From positions 124,001 to 188,000 of the forward strand of contig JAPPBT010000065.1 of NCBI GenBank assembly GCA_026702745.1: 64,000 bases of DNA, written 5' to 3'. The notes under the pieces were generated by a model, which had not been told where the DNA came from, did no database searches, and saw only the letters and a program-made list of their open reading frames with translations. Shown in pieces: positions 15,504 through 24,446 of this stretch. The translations under genes were made by a program, and so were the position numbers. This DNA is from Gemmatimonadota bacterium (GTDB taxonomy: Bacteria; JAAXHH01). The stretch's first letter is position 1; each line of letters opens with the position of its first letter.

Positions 15504-16766
15504 ATGTCCGTATCGAGACGGGAGTTCATGGGCGTCGTGTCCACGGCCGCCCTCGCCGGCGCCGCGGGACTCGCATGCAGCGACGAATCGAACCAGGCCC
15601 CGGCGGATGTCAGCGCCGCGCCGCCCTCCGGCGACGATCCGCTGGGCGTGCGCGCGGATTTTCCGGTCGCCGGCGATAATCTTTACCTGAATACGCCTTA
15701 CATCGGTCCCTCGCCACAGCCCGCGGTGGACAAGACCATCGAGTTCCTTGCGGCCAAGTCCCGCGATCCCGTCAGTTTGCGCGCCATGCTCGATGAAGAG
15801 GAAGCCGTGCGAGAGAAGTTCTCACGCCTTATCCGGGCACAGTTGGGCGAGATCGGACTGGTTTCGTCCACCAGCGAGGGGGAGAACATCGTGGTCAACT
15901 CCCTGGACCTGAAGGCTGGGGACAACGTAGTGATCGACGATCTCCACTACATGACTTCGCTCGTTATGTACAGTCAACTTGCCGAGACCCTGGGCATCGA
16001 AACGCGCATCGTCCGGAACGTGGACGGCGTGGCTTCGTCCGAAGCCTTCGCCGAGATGGTGGACGAGAACACGAAGCTGGTCTCCGTGGCCTGGATATCC
16101 AACCGGAATGGCTATCGCCACGATCTTAAGGCCCTGGCGGACGTGGCTCACGCCCAGGGCGCCTACCTGTACGCGGATGCCGTCCAGGGCGTGGGCATGG
16201 TCGATCTCGACGTCGGACCGACCGGGGTCGATTTCCTCACCACGGGATCCTACAAGTGGCTCCTCGGCGGTTTTGGCGTGGCGCCGTTCTACGTGCGGGA
16301 ATCGGTAATGGACGTGGTGAAACCCGACCGCCTGGGATGGAGAATGGTAGACGAACGGCTTCCCGACTACCAGTACACGCTTTACACCGATGCCAGGAAG
16401 TTCGGATACGCCACCCCCGCCTTCGCGGCGATCTACCAGCTTTCCGCGTCATTGGATTACCTGCTGAACGTGGGCACCGACCGGATCGAACAGCACACGG
16501 TCGCCCTGGCGCACCGCCTGCACGCCGGATTGACCGAGCAGGGGTTCGAGGTCTTCACGCCGCCTGGCAACCAGTCCGCCATCGTGTCCTTCAACCACGG
16601 CGCCGACCACGAAGTGATTGAAAAGCAGCTCAACGACGCAAGCGTCTGGTTGTCCTTCCGGGAGAACAACGCCCAGATCCGCGTGGGTCCCGCCATGTTC
16701 AACAACGAGCAGGACATCGACGCCTTCCTGAACATCACGAAGGGCTGGAGGGAGACGGCCAGCTAG
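15504..16766 (+). CDS. Exported class V aminotransferase-fold PLP enzyme
   Basis: A 420-residue fold-type I PLP enzyme of class V (IscS/CsdA/isopenicillin N epimerase-like). STSEGENIVVNSL is the cofactor phosphate region, YADAVQGVG carries the Asp that holds the pyridine nitrogen, and TTGSYKWLLGGFG holds the Schiff-base Lys (about residue 251). The N-terminus is unusual: SRREFMGVVSTAALAGAAGLACSD is a twin-arginine signal ending in a lipobox, so the enzyme appears to be exported folded and lipid-anchored. Tat export fits a cofactor enzyme. AAGGAGC precedes the ATG at 15504. Its stop overlaps the convergent ANKH-like gene by 4 bases. The reaction is unknown; lyase or epimerase activity is as likely as transamination. 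Confidence 0.85.
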   Translation: MSVSRREFMGVVSTAALAGAAGLACSDESNQAPADVSAAPPSGDDPLGVRADFPVAGDNLYLNTPYIGPSPQPAVDKTIEFLAAKSRDPVSLRAMLDEEEAVREKFSRLIRAQLGEIGLVSSTSEGENIVVNSLDLKAGDNVVIDDLHYMTSLVMYSQLAETLGIETRIVRNVDGVASSEAFAEMVDENTKLVSVAWISNRNGYRHDLKALADVAHAQGAYLYADAVQGVGMVDLDVGPTGVDFLTTGSYKWLLGGFGVAPFYVRESVMDVVKPDRLGWRMVDERLPDYQYTLYTDARKFGYATPAFAAIYQLSASLDYLLNVGTDRIEQHTVALAHRLHAGLTEQGFEVFTPPGNQSAIVSFNHGADHEVIEKQLNDASVWLSFRENNAQIRVGPAMFNNEQDIDAFLNITKGWRETAS

Positions 16767-18127
16767 CCGCGCCTTCTGCCCATGCGCCACCGGACCACGA
16801 TCGTTTCCGTGACAAACCCACTGTAGAGGGCGGCCACGCCGCGGATCGCCCCGTGCAGATCGAAGAGCGCGAGTACGTTCACGACGATGACGATCGCGCC
16901 GGCCCGTGCGGGGCCGCTCGGCGCGATGGCGCCCGTGCGGTGGTCCCGCAGCGCGATCCCGTGGAGGTAGGACCGGATCGTGACAGCGAGCGGAAAAAAG
17001 GAGAAGATGATCAGCGGCACGGTGCAGCGCACGGCGAAATCGTGATCCACGCCGATCAGGGTCTCCAGCAGGAAAAACCTCACCGGGGTCCAGAACATCA
17101 GGACCATCGTCCCAAAGGAAATCAGACCGCAGATGGCCGTGAACCGTCGGATGATCCGGCCTTCCGGGTCCTGCCGCTGAAAGGCGGGCGGCAGGTTCTT
17201 GAGTTCGTTCAGCCACCCGTAGGGCAGATGCGCGAGGGCGTACACGATGGTGAGCACGGCCAGGGATTCCGTGCCGTCCGCGCCCCGGGCGACGAACAGG
17301 TTGATGATGGGCCGGCTCAAAGCCTGGATGCCGATCGTTACGGCCAGGGGCCAATAGAACCTCAGTACGTAGCCCGCGGTCAGCGGGTGCTGTCTCCGGG
17401 AGACCGGTTCGACGGCCGCATCCTGACCCGCATCCTGCCCAGCTACCCGCTCCTTTTCGGTTTCCCCGCTTACGATTTCCCCACTCGACCGCTTCAGCGT
17501 CCGCCGGACGAATCGCCGGTAACCGTAGATGATCACGGCCAGTTCCGTCAGGACGCCGAAGTAGGTCGCGGCCACCGGCAGCAGGATGGGATCGGCTTGA
17601 ACAGTCGGCGTCGGAAGGAACAGGAACACGGACACCACGCTCATGCTGATGCCCGCCATCATGGCATAACTGATGATGTCGGTCCTTCGCACCCGCAACA
17701 GCAGACCCGACAGGAACCTCGTGATGCCCACGATCAGCGGTATGGGCAGCAGGAGTCCGAGCGCGCTGCGCACCGTGCCGCCGAGGATCGGGTCCACAGC
17801 GTGAAGCTCGTCGATCACCCATAGTCCCACCGGTGTAAATGCCAGACACGCAAGGATGAGAAAGTGCAGGCCGCCGAAACCGGCGACGCATCGAAACACG
17901 GTGTGGAAGGTCGCCCGGTCCCGGACGAGGACCATGGACATCTGCCGGGTCTGGGAGACGGTGCCGGTCAGGAAAGACGTCAGCCCCCATGCGATTCCGT
18001 ACGCGGCCAGGGTTTCGGTGGGCCGGGGCACACGGGCGATGCCGCCGTTGATGACCTGGATGCCCAGTTCGTAGATCAGTTCGGTGATGACGAGGGGGAG
18101 GAGGAACCAGAATAGGGTCCGGTACAT
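16763..18127 (-). CDS. ANKH-like (progressive ankylosis) membrane transporter
   Basis: A 454-residue protein with about 10-12 membrane helices, of the MATE/MOP-flippase type. Several segments resemble animal progressive ankylosis protein ANKH as I remember it: FLLPLVITELIYELG, INGGIARV, ETLAAYGIAWGLTSFLTG, ELHAVDPILGGTVRSALG, and DPILLPVAATYFGVLTELA followed by GYRR. In vertebrates ANKH exports ATP and citrate, the source of extracellular pyrophosphate. A bacterial member would be expected to extrude an organic anion or nucleotide. A polar insert (about 215-245) lies between the two helix bundles. A generic MATE exporter is the alternative. It follows the D-cysteine desulfhydrase-like gene by 72 bases on the same strand. 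Confidence 0.65.
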   Translation of the reverse strand: MYRTLFWFLLPLVITELIYELGIQVINGGIARVPRPTETLAAYGIAWGLTSFLTGTVSQTRQMSMVLVRDRATFHTVFRCVAGFGGLHFLILACLAFTPVGLWVIDELHAVDPILGGTVRSALGLLLPIPLIVGITRFLSGLLLRVRRTDIISYAMMAGISMSVVSVFLFLPTPTVQADPILLPVAATYFGVLTELAVIIYGYRRFVRRTLKRSSGEIVSGETEKERVAGQDAGQDAAVEPVSRRQHPLTAGYVLRFYWPLAVTIGIQALSRPIINLFVARGADGTESLAVLTIVYALAHLPYGWLNELKNLPPAFQRQDPEGRIIRRFTAICGLISFGTMVLMFWTPVRFFLLETLIGVDHDFAVRCTVPLIIFSFFPLAVTIRSYLHGIALRDHRTGAIAPSGPARAGAIVIVVNVLALFDLHGAIRGVAALYSGFVTETIVVRWRMGRRRG

Positions 18128-18199
18128 GGTAGGAGAGTATAGCCGGGCAGGTTACTAGGGTCAAGGATGGGGAGATCGGGGGAATTCGACACGACCCGC

Positions 18200-19285
18200 T
18201 CAAGGTTCGAATCGCTTGAACTCCACCGGAGGAAACTGTCCGGCATAGGCGTGGACCGCCGGGGTGCCGCCCAGGTGCATGAGTAGAATCCGGCTGTCCG
18301 GTTCGAAACGACCTTCGCCCGCGAGCTTGAGCAGGCCGCGGATCGCTTTCCCCTCGTAGACGGGATCGGCCATGATCCCCTCGCTGCGCGCGAGCAGCTG
18401 GATCCCCTGGAACACCTCATCGTTCGCGACGCCATAGGGGTCGGCCGTGGCGCTGACGATCTCGATGTCATCGGGATGGACGCGCTGCGGCAGGTCCAGG
18501 GTCTCCAGCGTGGCATTGGCCAATCGGAGTACCCGCGACTTCTTGATCGCGACCTCGTTGTCGTCCGACACGCCGATCACGCGCGTACCAGCTTCCATCG
18601 CCGCGAAACCGGCGACCAGTCCCGACTGCGTGCTGCTGCTGCCCGTGCAGTGCACCACGTAGTCGAAATGAAGGCCCTGGTCACGTGACTGCCGCGTGAT
18701 CTCGGCGGCGCAGGCGACATAGCCCATGCTGCCCAGCGTGTGATCGGAAGCGCCGCCCGGGATGAGATAGGGCCTGCGTCCCTGCCGGCGCAGGTGATCG
18801 ACCAGATCTTCAAGCGGACTTTTGTCCTCGATGGATCGTTCGCGGTCGTCCAGGTAGAGTTCGGCGCCCAGGATACTGCTGAGCAGGATGTTGCCCACGT
18901 GCCGATATCCGGGTCCCGCGTCCCTGGTCCATGCGCAGTGCATTAGCGCGCACCGCAAACCGCACCGGGCCGCCGCGGCCGCCGTCTGACGGGTATGGTT
19001 CGACTGAATGGCCCCGACTGTGACCAGGGTATCGGCGCCCGTTCGCAGGGCGTCGCCCACCAGGAACTCCAGCTTGCGCGACTTGTTGCCGCCCCCCGCC
19101 AGCCCAGTCAGGTCGTCGCGCTTGATCCAGAGCTCCGGACCGCCCAGGCTCGCGCCGAGTTTCGCGAGTGGATGAATTGGCGTGGGCAGTTGGACCAGCG
19201 GCGTTCGAGGAAGGTCCGGTAGCTGATACAGCCAGTCGGCGAGTTCCCGGGTATTCGTCAAATCGACTTCCCTCTGTGCGGGCAT
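18200..19285 (-). CDS. D-cysteine desulfhydrase / ACC deaminase family PLP enzyme
   Basis: A 361-residue fold-type II PLP enzyme. WIKRDDLTGLAGGGNKSRKL holds the Schiff-base Lys (K68). VGAIQSNHTRQTAAAAA is the substrate-carboxylate loop of the D-cysteine desulfhydrase/ACC deaminase branch, and VVHCTGSSSTQSGLVAGF is the phosphate-binding loop. Family members release ammonia from D-cysteine (with sulfide), D-serine or 1-aminocyclopropane carboxylate. Substrate cannot be fixed from these motifs; D-cysteine desulfhydrase is the commonest. No signal peptide, so cytoplasmic. The 249-base spacer upstream, before the divergent propeller gene, contains a CCCCAA/TTGGGG hairpin (about 19377-19402). Confidence 0.85.
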   Translation of the reverse strand: MPAQREVDLTNTRELADWLYQLPDLPRTPLVQLPTPIHPLAKLGASLGGPELWIKRDDLTGLAGGGNKSRKLEFLVGDALRTGADTLVTVGAIQSNHTRQTAAAAARCGLRCALMHCAWTRDAGPGYRHVGNILLSSILGAELYLDDRERSIEDKSPLEDLVDHLRRQGRRPYLIPGGASDHTLGSMGYVACAAEITRQSRDQGLHFDYVVHCTGSSSTQSGLVAGFAAMEAGTRVIGVSDDNEVAIKKSRVLRLANATLETLDLPQRVHPDDIEIVSATADPYGVANDEVFQGIQLLARSEGIMADPVYEGKAIRGLLKLAGEGRFEPDSRILLMHLGGTPAVHAYAGQFPPVEFKRFEP

Positions 19286-19534
19286 CGGGTTATTCGGGTA
19301 TTTCTGGAATCTGGAACCACTGCGCGTTGTCGCGCAACCCTAAACTTTCCGGCTACCGGGAATGGTGCTTGTTTACCCCAATTCCAGTGTTTATTTTGGG
19401 GCGGTGTTTCCGCGAGGTTAAAGTTAAAACCGTCCAGCTCACGCGGGACGACCCTCGTTGGGAAGTTGAATTGAAGATGTTGCACCGCAGCCGGTAATAA
19501 CAACAATTTCAATCAGTTAGATTTGGAGTGTTCA

Positions 19535-20431
19535 TTGGAAACAGTCCCCCGCGACCACTGGCTCATCGGTTCCAAGGGTGTATACCACGGCACCATCGGT
19601 GGATCCTGGACGCGCATCGGCGCCCAGGAGTACGGCATCTCGAGCCTGATCCGTGAACTGGGCCGCCTGGTGGCGGGCGCGAGCTGGGGCAGCGGACTCT
19701 GGGAGTGGCCGAACAACGCGGGCCCGGCGGGCGCTGCGGACCAGGCCGACCGCTGGAAGCAACTGCACGACGAGACGCTCACCGAGATCATGGCCATCGC
19801 GTCGATCGAAGGATCGCCGGGGGTGGTCGCCGGGTCCCCCTACGGCATCGCCACGGGTCGCTACGACGACCTCGGGGCAGTCCGCTGGACACACCACTCG
19901 GACGCGCTCCGCGTCAATGAGCGTTTCACCAACGCCATCCTCGTGCATCCCGACGAGCCCACGACGTGGTTGATCGGCACCGAAGGCGGCGTCCTGATCG
20001 CGGACGACGCGGGAGCGGCATGGCGGCGGACCAGTATCTCGGGCACCGCCGTACGCGTGCTGGCCTGCATGCACGGACAGTTCTGGGCGGGTACCGACGA
20101 CCGGGGGATCTGGCGCAGCGCGGACGGTGAGCGCTGGGATTCGGCGGGCCATACGGCGGACGGCGGCGCGGTCTTCGAACTGATGCGGGCCGGCGACGAT
20201 ATCGTTGCCGCCACGGAACACGGCGTGGCCATCGGCGATGGGTCGGGCCACTGGGTACGAAGGGGACCCCGCCACCTGTGCGCGGCCGTACAATGCCATC
20301 CCGATTCGACGTCGACCTGGCTGGCCGGCGCCACGCCGGGCGGGTTGTGGTACACGGAAGACGGCGGTCATGGGTGGCAACAGATACCGGGGTTCGTAAA
20401 CGTTCGCGCGATTATCGCGCCTGAAGCATAG
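19535..20431 (+). CDS. Predicted beta-propeller protein of unknown function
   Basis: About 298 residues with repeated short motifs typical of sialidase/BNR-like or YCF48-like propellers: TWLIGTEGGVLIADDAGAAW, FWAGTDDRGIWRSADGERW, TWLAGATPGGLWYTEDGGHGW. The frame extends to TTG 19523, but TTG 19535 has GGAG six bases upstream and is the likelier start. There is no signal peptide, unusual for such propellers. It ends 10 bases before the next gene, so the two are one operon and probably work together on a polysaccharide or on carbohydrate sensing. I do not recognise a specific family. Confidence 0.65.
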   Translation: METVPRDHWLIGSKGVYHGTIGGSWTRIGAQEYGISSLIRELGRLVAGASWGSGLWEWPNNAGPAGAADQADRWKQLHDETLTEIMAIASIEGSPGVVAGSPYGIATGRYDDLGAVRWTHHSDALRVNERFTNAILVHPDEPTTWLIGTEGGVLIADDAGAAWRRTSISGTAVRVLACMHGQFWAGTDDRGIWRSADGERWDSAGHTADGGAVFELMRAGDDIVAATEHGVAIGDGSGHWVRRGPRHLCAAVQCHPDSTSTWLAGATPGGLWYTEDGGHGWQQIPGFVNVRAIIAPEA

Positions 20432-20441
20432 AAAACAATAC

Positions 20442-22241
20442 ATGGACCAGGCAACTTACAACAAACAAGTCGACGAACGGGCTGATCGGGTAGTCCGGCA
20501 GTGGTCGAAGCGGGAAGGCGGCGGTCTCTGGGACTTGAACGCGCACCTGGCGACGGGCATGGACGACGCGAAGGTCGTCGACATCGTGCGGAACGCGCTT
20601 TCGGACCAGACGGACGGATGGGGAGGCCGCCCTGCCGGCGGTCCGTTCCACGTGTATCCCTGCGGCGCGCTCATCGCCCGGTGGCCCGACCGGCTGCCGA
20701 AGGAAGCCCTGGAGATCATCCGGGATTTCATGATGGACGGTGTCCTCGAGCGCGGCAACACGGAGAACCACTGGTTGATGTTCTACGTGGGCAACCTGCT
20801 GGCGGCGGAACGGTGGCCGGACGCGACATGCATGTGGAACGGCCTGTCCGCGGAGGCCAATCGGGCCGAGGCCATGCGCTGGATCCTGGGGATGATCGAG
20901 CGGACGGCCGTCAACGGACATCACGAATACGACTCCCCCCAGTACCACGTCGAGCACATGGTACCGATGATTACGCTCGCGGACCACGCGGCCGACCCCC
21001 ACCTGCGCCGCCAGGTGGAACAGGTGCTGTCCCTGTACGTGGCGGATATGGCGCTGGAGTATTACTATGGCTCCTGGGCGGGCGGTCACAGCCGCGAAGG
21101 CTACCGGGAGAACACCTGGCGGAAATCCGGTGCGATCTCCGCGCTGCAGTACCTGTACTTCGGCGACGAGGAGTTCGAACCGAAGCATCACGTCCATGGC
21201 TTCTGCATCCCGCCGGCCACGGCCGCCTACCGGCCCCCGGCCCTCTTCGCGGAGATGGCGGTGGACCGGTCCACCGCCCACGTCGTCAAGAAGACCAAGG
21301 CCCCCAGAACGATCTACCGCCGCGTGGAGCACGAGGCGCGTCCGGTCCGAAAATACACGTATATGAGCCCGTCCTTCGCCCTCGGGTCGTCTCAACTGGG
21401 CTTGCCGGGCCCCGGGGCCGGCCCCATCGACCTGATTTCATGGGACCTGACGTGGCGGGGAGAAAACCAGCAGGCCAAGATCTGCTGCAATCACCCCTAC
21501 CGGAGCCCGGAACGGTTCAGCGCCTTTCTCGTGGGCTACCCGCAGCAGATCAGACGGCAGATCGGGTCCGACAAGCCCTACCTCCAATGGCCCGACCGGC
21601 TCTTCGGCGCGTCGCCATACGAGCGAATGATGCAGCACGAAGGCACTGTCATCGTCCTGTACAAGATCCCGCCGGACGACGAGGCGCCCTTCATCAACAT
21701 GTTCCTGCCCCGGTCGATCGGCTGGGTGGAGCGAGACGGCTGGATCATGGGAGATACCGGCGCCGGCGCCTATATCGCCCTCTATCCGATCGGTCCCTAC
21801 GGGTGGTCGGAAATCCGGGAGGAAGGGTCCATGCGCCACCTGGCGGCGAATCCCGACCAGATCGACGGCTGGCTCCTCAGGATCCCGGATCTGCATGGCG
21901 GACTGGTGCTTGAAGCCCGGGAGGCGGATCACGAGGAGTCCTTCGAAGCGTTCTGCACGCGCCGTGCCGCCTTGCAACCCGACCTGTCCGGATGGCCGGG
22001 GAGCGACCTCGTCGCCGTCGAGACATTGGATGGTAACCAGATGGAGATGTACTTCGATGGCCAGCACAGGGTGGACGGCGAGGCCATCGACTACGACGCC
22101 TACCCGCTGTACGAAGCGCCCGGGGTGGACGCGCAAGCCGGAACGGGCAGGATGACGTTTCGCAAGGGGGACCAGGAAGTACGGCTGGACTTCGGGGTCG
22201 ACGCCTCCAAACCCCTCATGCCCATTCGGGTTATCGGCTAG
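20442..22241 (+). CDS. Large alpha-helical toroid protein, polysaccharide lyase-like
   Basis: A 599-residue protein. The N-terminal 300 residues are rich in His/Tyr/Trp/Asn motifs typical of (alpha/alpha)-toroid lyases and hydrolases: GNTENHWLMFYVGNLLAAE, GHHEYDSPQYHVEHM, YYYGSWAGGHSREGYRENTW. The C-terminal half (about 310-599) looks like beta-sandwich. This architecture fits heparinase II/III or alginate-lyase-like enzymes, with Asn/His/Tyr as candidate catalytic residues. No signal peptide is seen, so it may act on oligosaccharides in the cytoplasm. It forms an operon with the preceding propeller gene (10-base gap). The specific family is not certain. Confidence 0.6.
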   Translation: MDQATYNKQVDERADRVVRQWSKREGGGLWDLNAHLATGMDDAKVVDIVRNALSDQTDGWGGRPAGGPFHVYPCGALIARWPDRLPKEALEIIRDFMMDGVLERGNTENHWLMFYVGNLLAAERWPDATCMWNGLSAEANRAEAMRWILGMIERTAVNGHHEYDSPQYHVEHMVPMITLADHAADPHLRRQVEQVLSLYVADMALEYYYGSWAGGHSREGYRENTWRKSGAISALQYLYFGDEEFEPKHHVHGFCIPPATAAYRPPALFAEMAVDRSTAHVVKKTKAPRTIYRRVEHEARPVRKYTYMSPSFALGSSQLGLPGPGAGPIDLISWDLTWRGENQQAKICCNHPYRSPERFSAFLVGYPQQIRRQIGSDKPYLQWPDRLFGASPYERMMQHEGTVIVLYKIPPDDEAPFINMFLPRSIGWVERDGWIMGDTGAGAYIALYPIGPYGWSEIREEGSMRHLAANPDQIDGWLLRIPDLHGGLVLEAREADHEESFEAFCTRRAALQPDLSGWPGSDLVAVETLDGNQMEMYFDGQHRVDGEAIDYDAYPLYEAPGVDAQAGTGRMTFRKGDQEVRLDFGVDASKPLMPIRVIG

Positions 22242-22293
22242 CCGGGCTCGACGTCCAGGCGAGCCACTCACACCGACTCACACAGCTTTCCCT

Positions 22294-23595
22294 TCAATCC
22301 TCTTCCAACCCGTCCCACGACACTTCCGCGCCCAGGGCGCGCAGGTTCTCCACGAAATTCGGATGGGCCCGGTTGATGGACTCCGCGCCGTTGATGACGC
22401 TGGTGCCCGGAATACTTGCGGCGGTCATGTACAGGGCCACGGCCGCCCGGATGATGTAGGGCGCCTCCACGGTGGCCGGCTGAAGGGGACGGTTACCGAA
22501 GACGATGATGCGGTGGGGGTCGTTGATGACCGCGTGGGCGCCGAACTTGACCAGTTCCGAGATCCAGAAGAAGGCGCCTTCGTAGACCTTGTTCCAGAAC
22601 ATGATCGAACCCTCGGCCCGGATGGCCAGGGGGATCATCAGGGGCAGGAGGTCGGCGGGCAGGTAGGGCCAGGGCGCGGCCTCGATCTTGGCCAGGATAT
22701 TGGACGTGAAGGGGTTTTCGATCCGGTGTGGCTGGCCGTTCCGCACCAGCGCGGTATCGCCCTCGTATTCGACGGTTACGCCCAGTTTCCTGAAGCAGCG
22801 GTTGATCAGGTCGAAATGGTGGGGTATGGCCTGCTCGACCCGCACTTCGCCGCCCGTCATGGCGCCCACGGCCAGGAACGTCGTGATCTCGTGATGATCG
22901 GGCGTGATCTCCACCGTGCCGCCGCCGAGACGGTCCACGCCCTGGATGTGCAGGACGTTCGCCCCGATGCCCTCGATCCTTGCCCCGAGGGTGTTGAGGA
23001 AATGGCACAGGTCCTGCACGTTGGGTTCGCACGCCGCGTTGACCAGCGTCGATTTGCCCTCGCCCAGGACCGCGGCCATGATGAAATTCTCGGTCCCGGT
23101 CACCGAAACGTAATCCTGCCAGATCCGGTCGCCCCTGAACCGGCCGTTCAGCTCGAATTCTATGGGATCTTCCGATACGATGCGGCCTCCCAGCGCGCGT
23201 AGCAGTTCCACGTGCGGGTCGATCTCCCGCACGCCGAGGGCGCATCCCTTGACGTTCGCGAAACGGATGGACCGGGTCCGATGCAGCAGGCCGGGCAGGA
23301 GGAGCAGGGCCGAGCGCATGCCTTCCGGCAGGGCCACCTCGCCGGTGTCGTCATGGAATCCTGCGTTGTTGACCTGAAGCGAACCGGCTTCCCGGTCCCA
23401 GTCGATCCGGGAGCCCAGGGCCTCGAGGAACGTGACGATTTTCTGCACGTCGGTGATGTCCGGCACGTTCCGGATCGTCACCGTCTCGTCGGTCAGGAGG
23501 GTGGCGCAGAGAATGGGAAGCACGGCGTTCTTGTTGCCGGACGGAACGACCGTGCCGGAGAGCGGTTTACCGCCTTCGACGATCAGACTGGCCAT
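22294..23595 (-). CDS. murA: UDP-N-acetylglucosamine 1-carboxyvinyltransferase (MurA) homologue
   Basis: A 433-residue EPSP-synthase-fold enzyme; MurA transfers enolpyruvate from PEP to UDP-GlcNAc, the first committed peptidoglycan step. The key residues are present: SGNKNAVLPIL (K22, N23), a Cys in the flexible loop (KGCALG, C118), an Asp in LPADLLPLM and an Arg in IIRAAVA. The surrounding motifs differ from standard MurA: the loop reads GVREID instead of the usual ARPVD, and the C-terminal DLRAS-type motif is altered. It is therefore either a divergent MurA or a paralogue with a related substrate. The Cys at the loop position predicts fosfomycin sensitivity if it is a true MurA. Confidence 0.82.
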   Translation of the reverse strand: MASLIVEGGKPLSGTVVPSGNKNAVLPILCATLLTDETVTIRNVPDITDVQKIVTFLEALGSRIDWDREAGSLQVNNAGFHDDTGEVALPEGMRSALLLLPGLLHRTRSIRFANVKGCALGVREIDPHVELLRALGGRIVSEDPIEFELNGRFRGDRIWQDYVSVTGTENFIMAAVLGEGKSTLVNAACEPNVQDLCHFLNTLGARIEGIGANVLHIQGVDRLGGGTVEITPDHHEITTFLAVGAMTGGEVRVEQAIPHHFDLINRCFRKLGVTVEYEGDTALVRNGQPHRIENPFTSNILAKIEAAPWPYLPADLLPLMIPLAIRAEGSIMFWNKVYEGAFFWISELVKFGAHAVINDPHRIIVFGNRPLQPATVEAPYIIRAAVALYMTAASIPGTSVINGAESINRAHPNFVENLRALGAEVSWDGLEED

Positions 23596-23677
23596 GGGGA
23601 TCCTTACAGATTTGATGTGCTAACGGGGTTTCCGGCAACCATGTTTTCGACAACCATTCTTGCGGTCCATACTAATA

Positions 23678-24211
23678 CTAACCGAGTGCATAGGTAAACC
23701 GTTCCTTCACGGGACGAAATTCGACCAGACCGATCTCCTGGAACCGTCCGGAGATCGGTTGGAAGACCTCACGACAGTACGCTAAGGCCGCTGTTACTTC
23801 GTCCGCCGACAGGTCGATGGCGATCGTGCAGTGCGGCACCCAGTTGCCGCGCAGGTAGAAGCCCATGCCCGCGTCTTCGTGTTTCGAAAACACCTCGCGA
23901 AATTGCGCGTGGACTTCCAGCAACCGGCGAGTTACCACAGGCGCCAGGAATACCACCCCTTCCTGGCCGGCGAAAGTCCCCAGGCTGCTCAATGTAAAGT
24001 CGAATGGATCGATGGATCGCGCGAATTCGAGCAGCCGCTCCGGGAAATCGTTCGTGTCGAGATCGTCGCCGTAGACCGCGAGGGAAACGTGCGGCCGGGC
24101 GCCGAGTTCCGATAGTGAAGGTTGTCCCAGGGCCGTGCCCAGACCGTCCCAGATATCGCGAACGGCCCGTTCGCTCGCATCGTCATAAAACAGTTCGATC
24201 GCGTAACCCAT
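23678..24211 (-). CDS. 2H phosphoesterase (2'-5' RNA ligase-like)
   Basis: A 177-residue protein with the two His-x-Ser/Thr motifs that define the 2H superfamily: RPHVSLAVYG near residue 42 and VPHCTIAID near residue 127. The family hydrolyses or ligates 2',5' and cyclic phosphodiesters (ThpR/LigT, CPDase). The sequence between motifs is not close to classical ThpR, so the substrate is uncertain. The frame extends one codon to TTG 24214; ATG 24211 is preferred. It is a separate transcription unit upstream of murA on the same strand. Confidence 0.8.
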   Translation of the reverse strand: MGYAIELFYDDASERAVRDIWDGLGTALGQPSLSELGARPHVSLAVYGDDLDTNDFPERLLEFARSIDPFDFTLSSLGTFAGQEGVVFLAPVVTRRLLEVHAQFREVFSKHEDAGMGFYLRGNWVPHCTIAIDLSADEVTAALAYCREVFQPISGRFQEIGLVEFRPVKERFTYALG

Positions 24212-24446
24212 CAAATCAAGATATGCATTGGGCAGGGCAAGTCAACCACACCGAAAAACAGCGTCTGCTGGTGCCCTGACTCACCTTCTACCGCTCGCTT
24301 CCGGCTCGTCTGCCCTTCCTTGACAGCCCGAATCCACCCGTCTATCTTGCTCAAGACTCACCTGGTCTTTTTCGACACTTGAATTTCATTAGAAGCATAG
24401 CGCGAATGCGAACGTCCGGCATCGCGGCCGTCCGGAGTACTTCACG

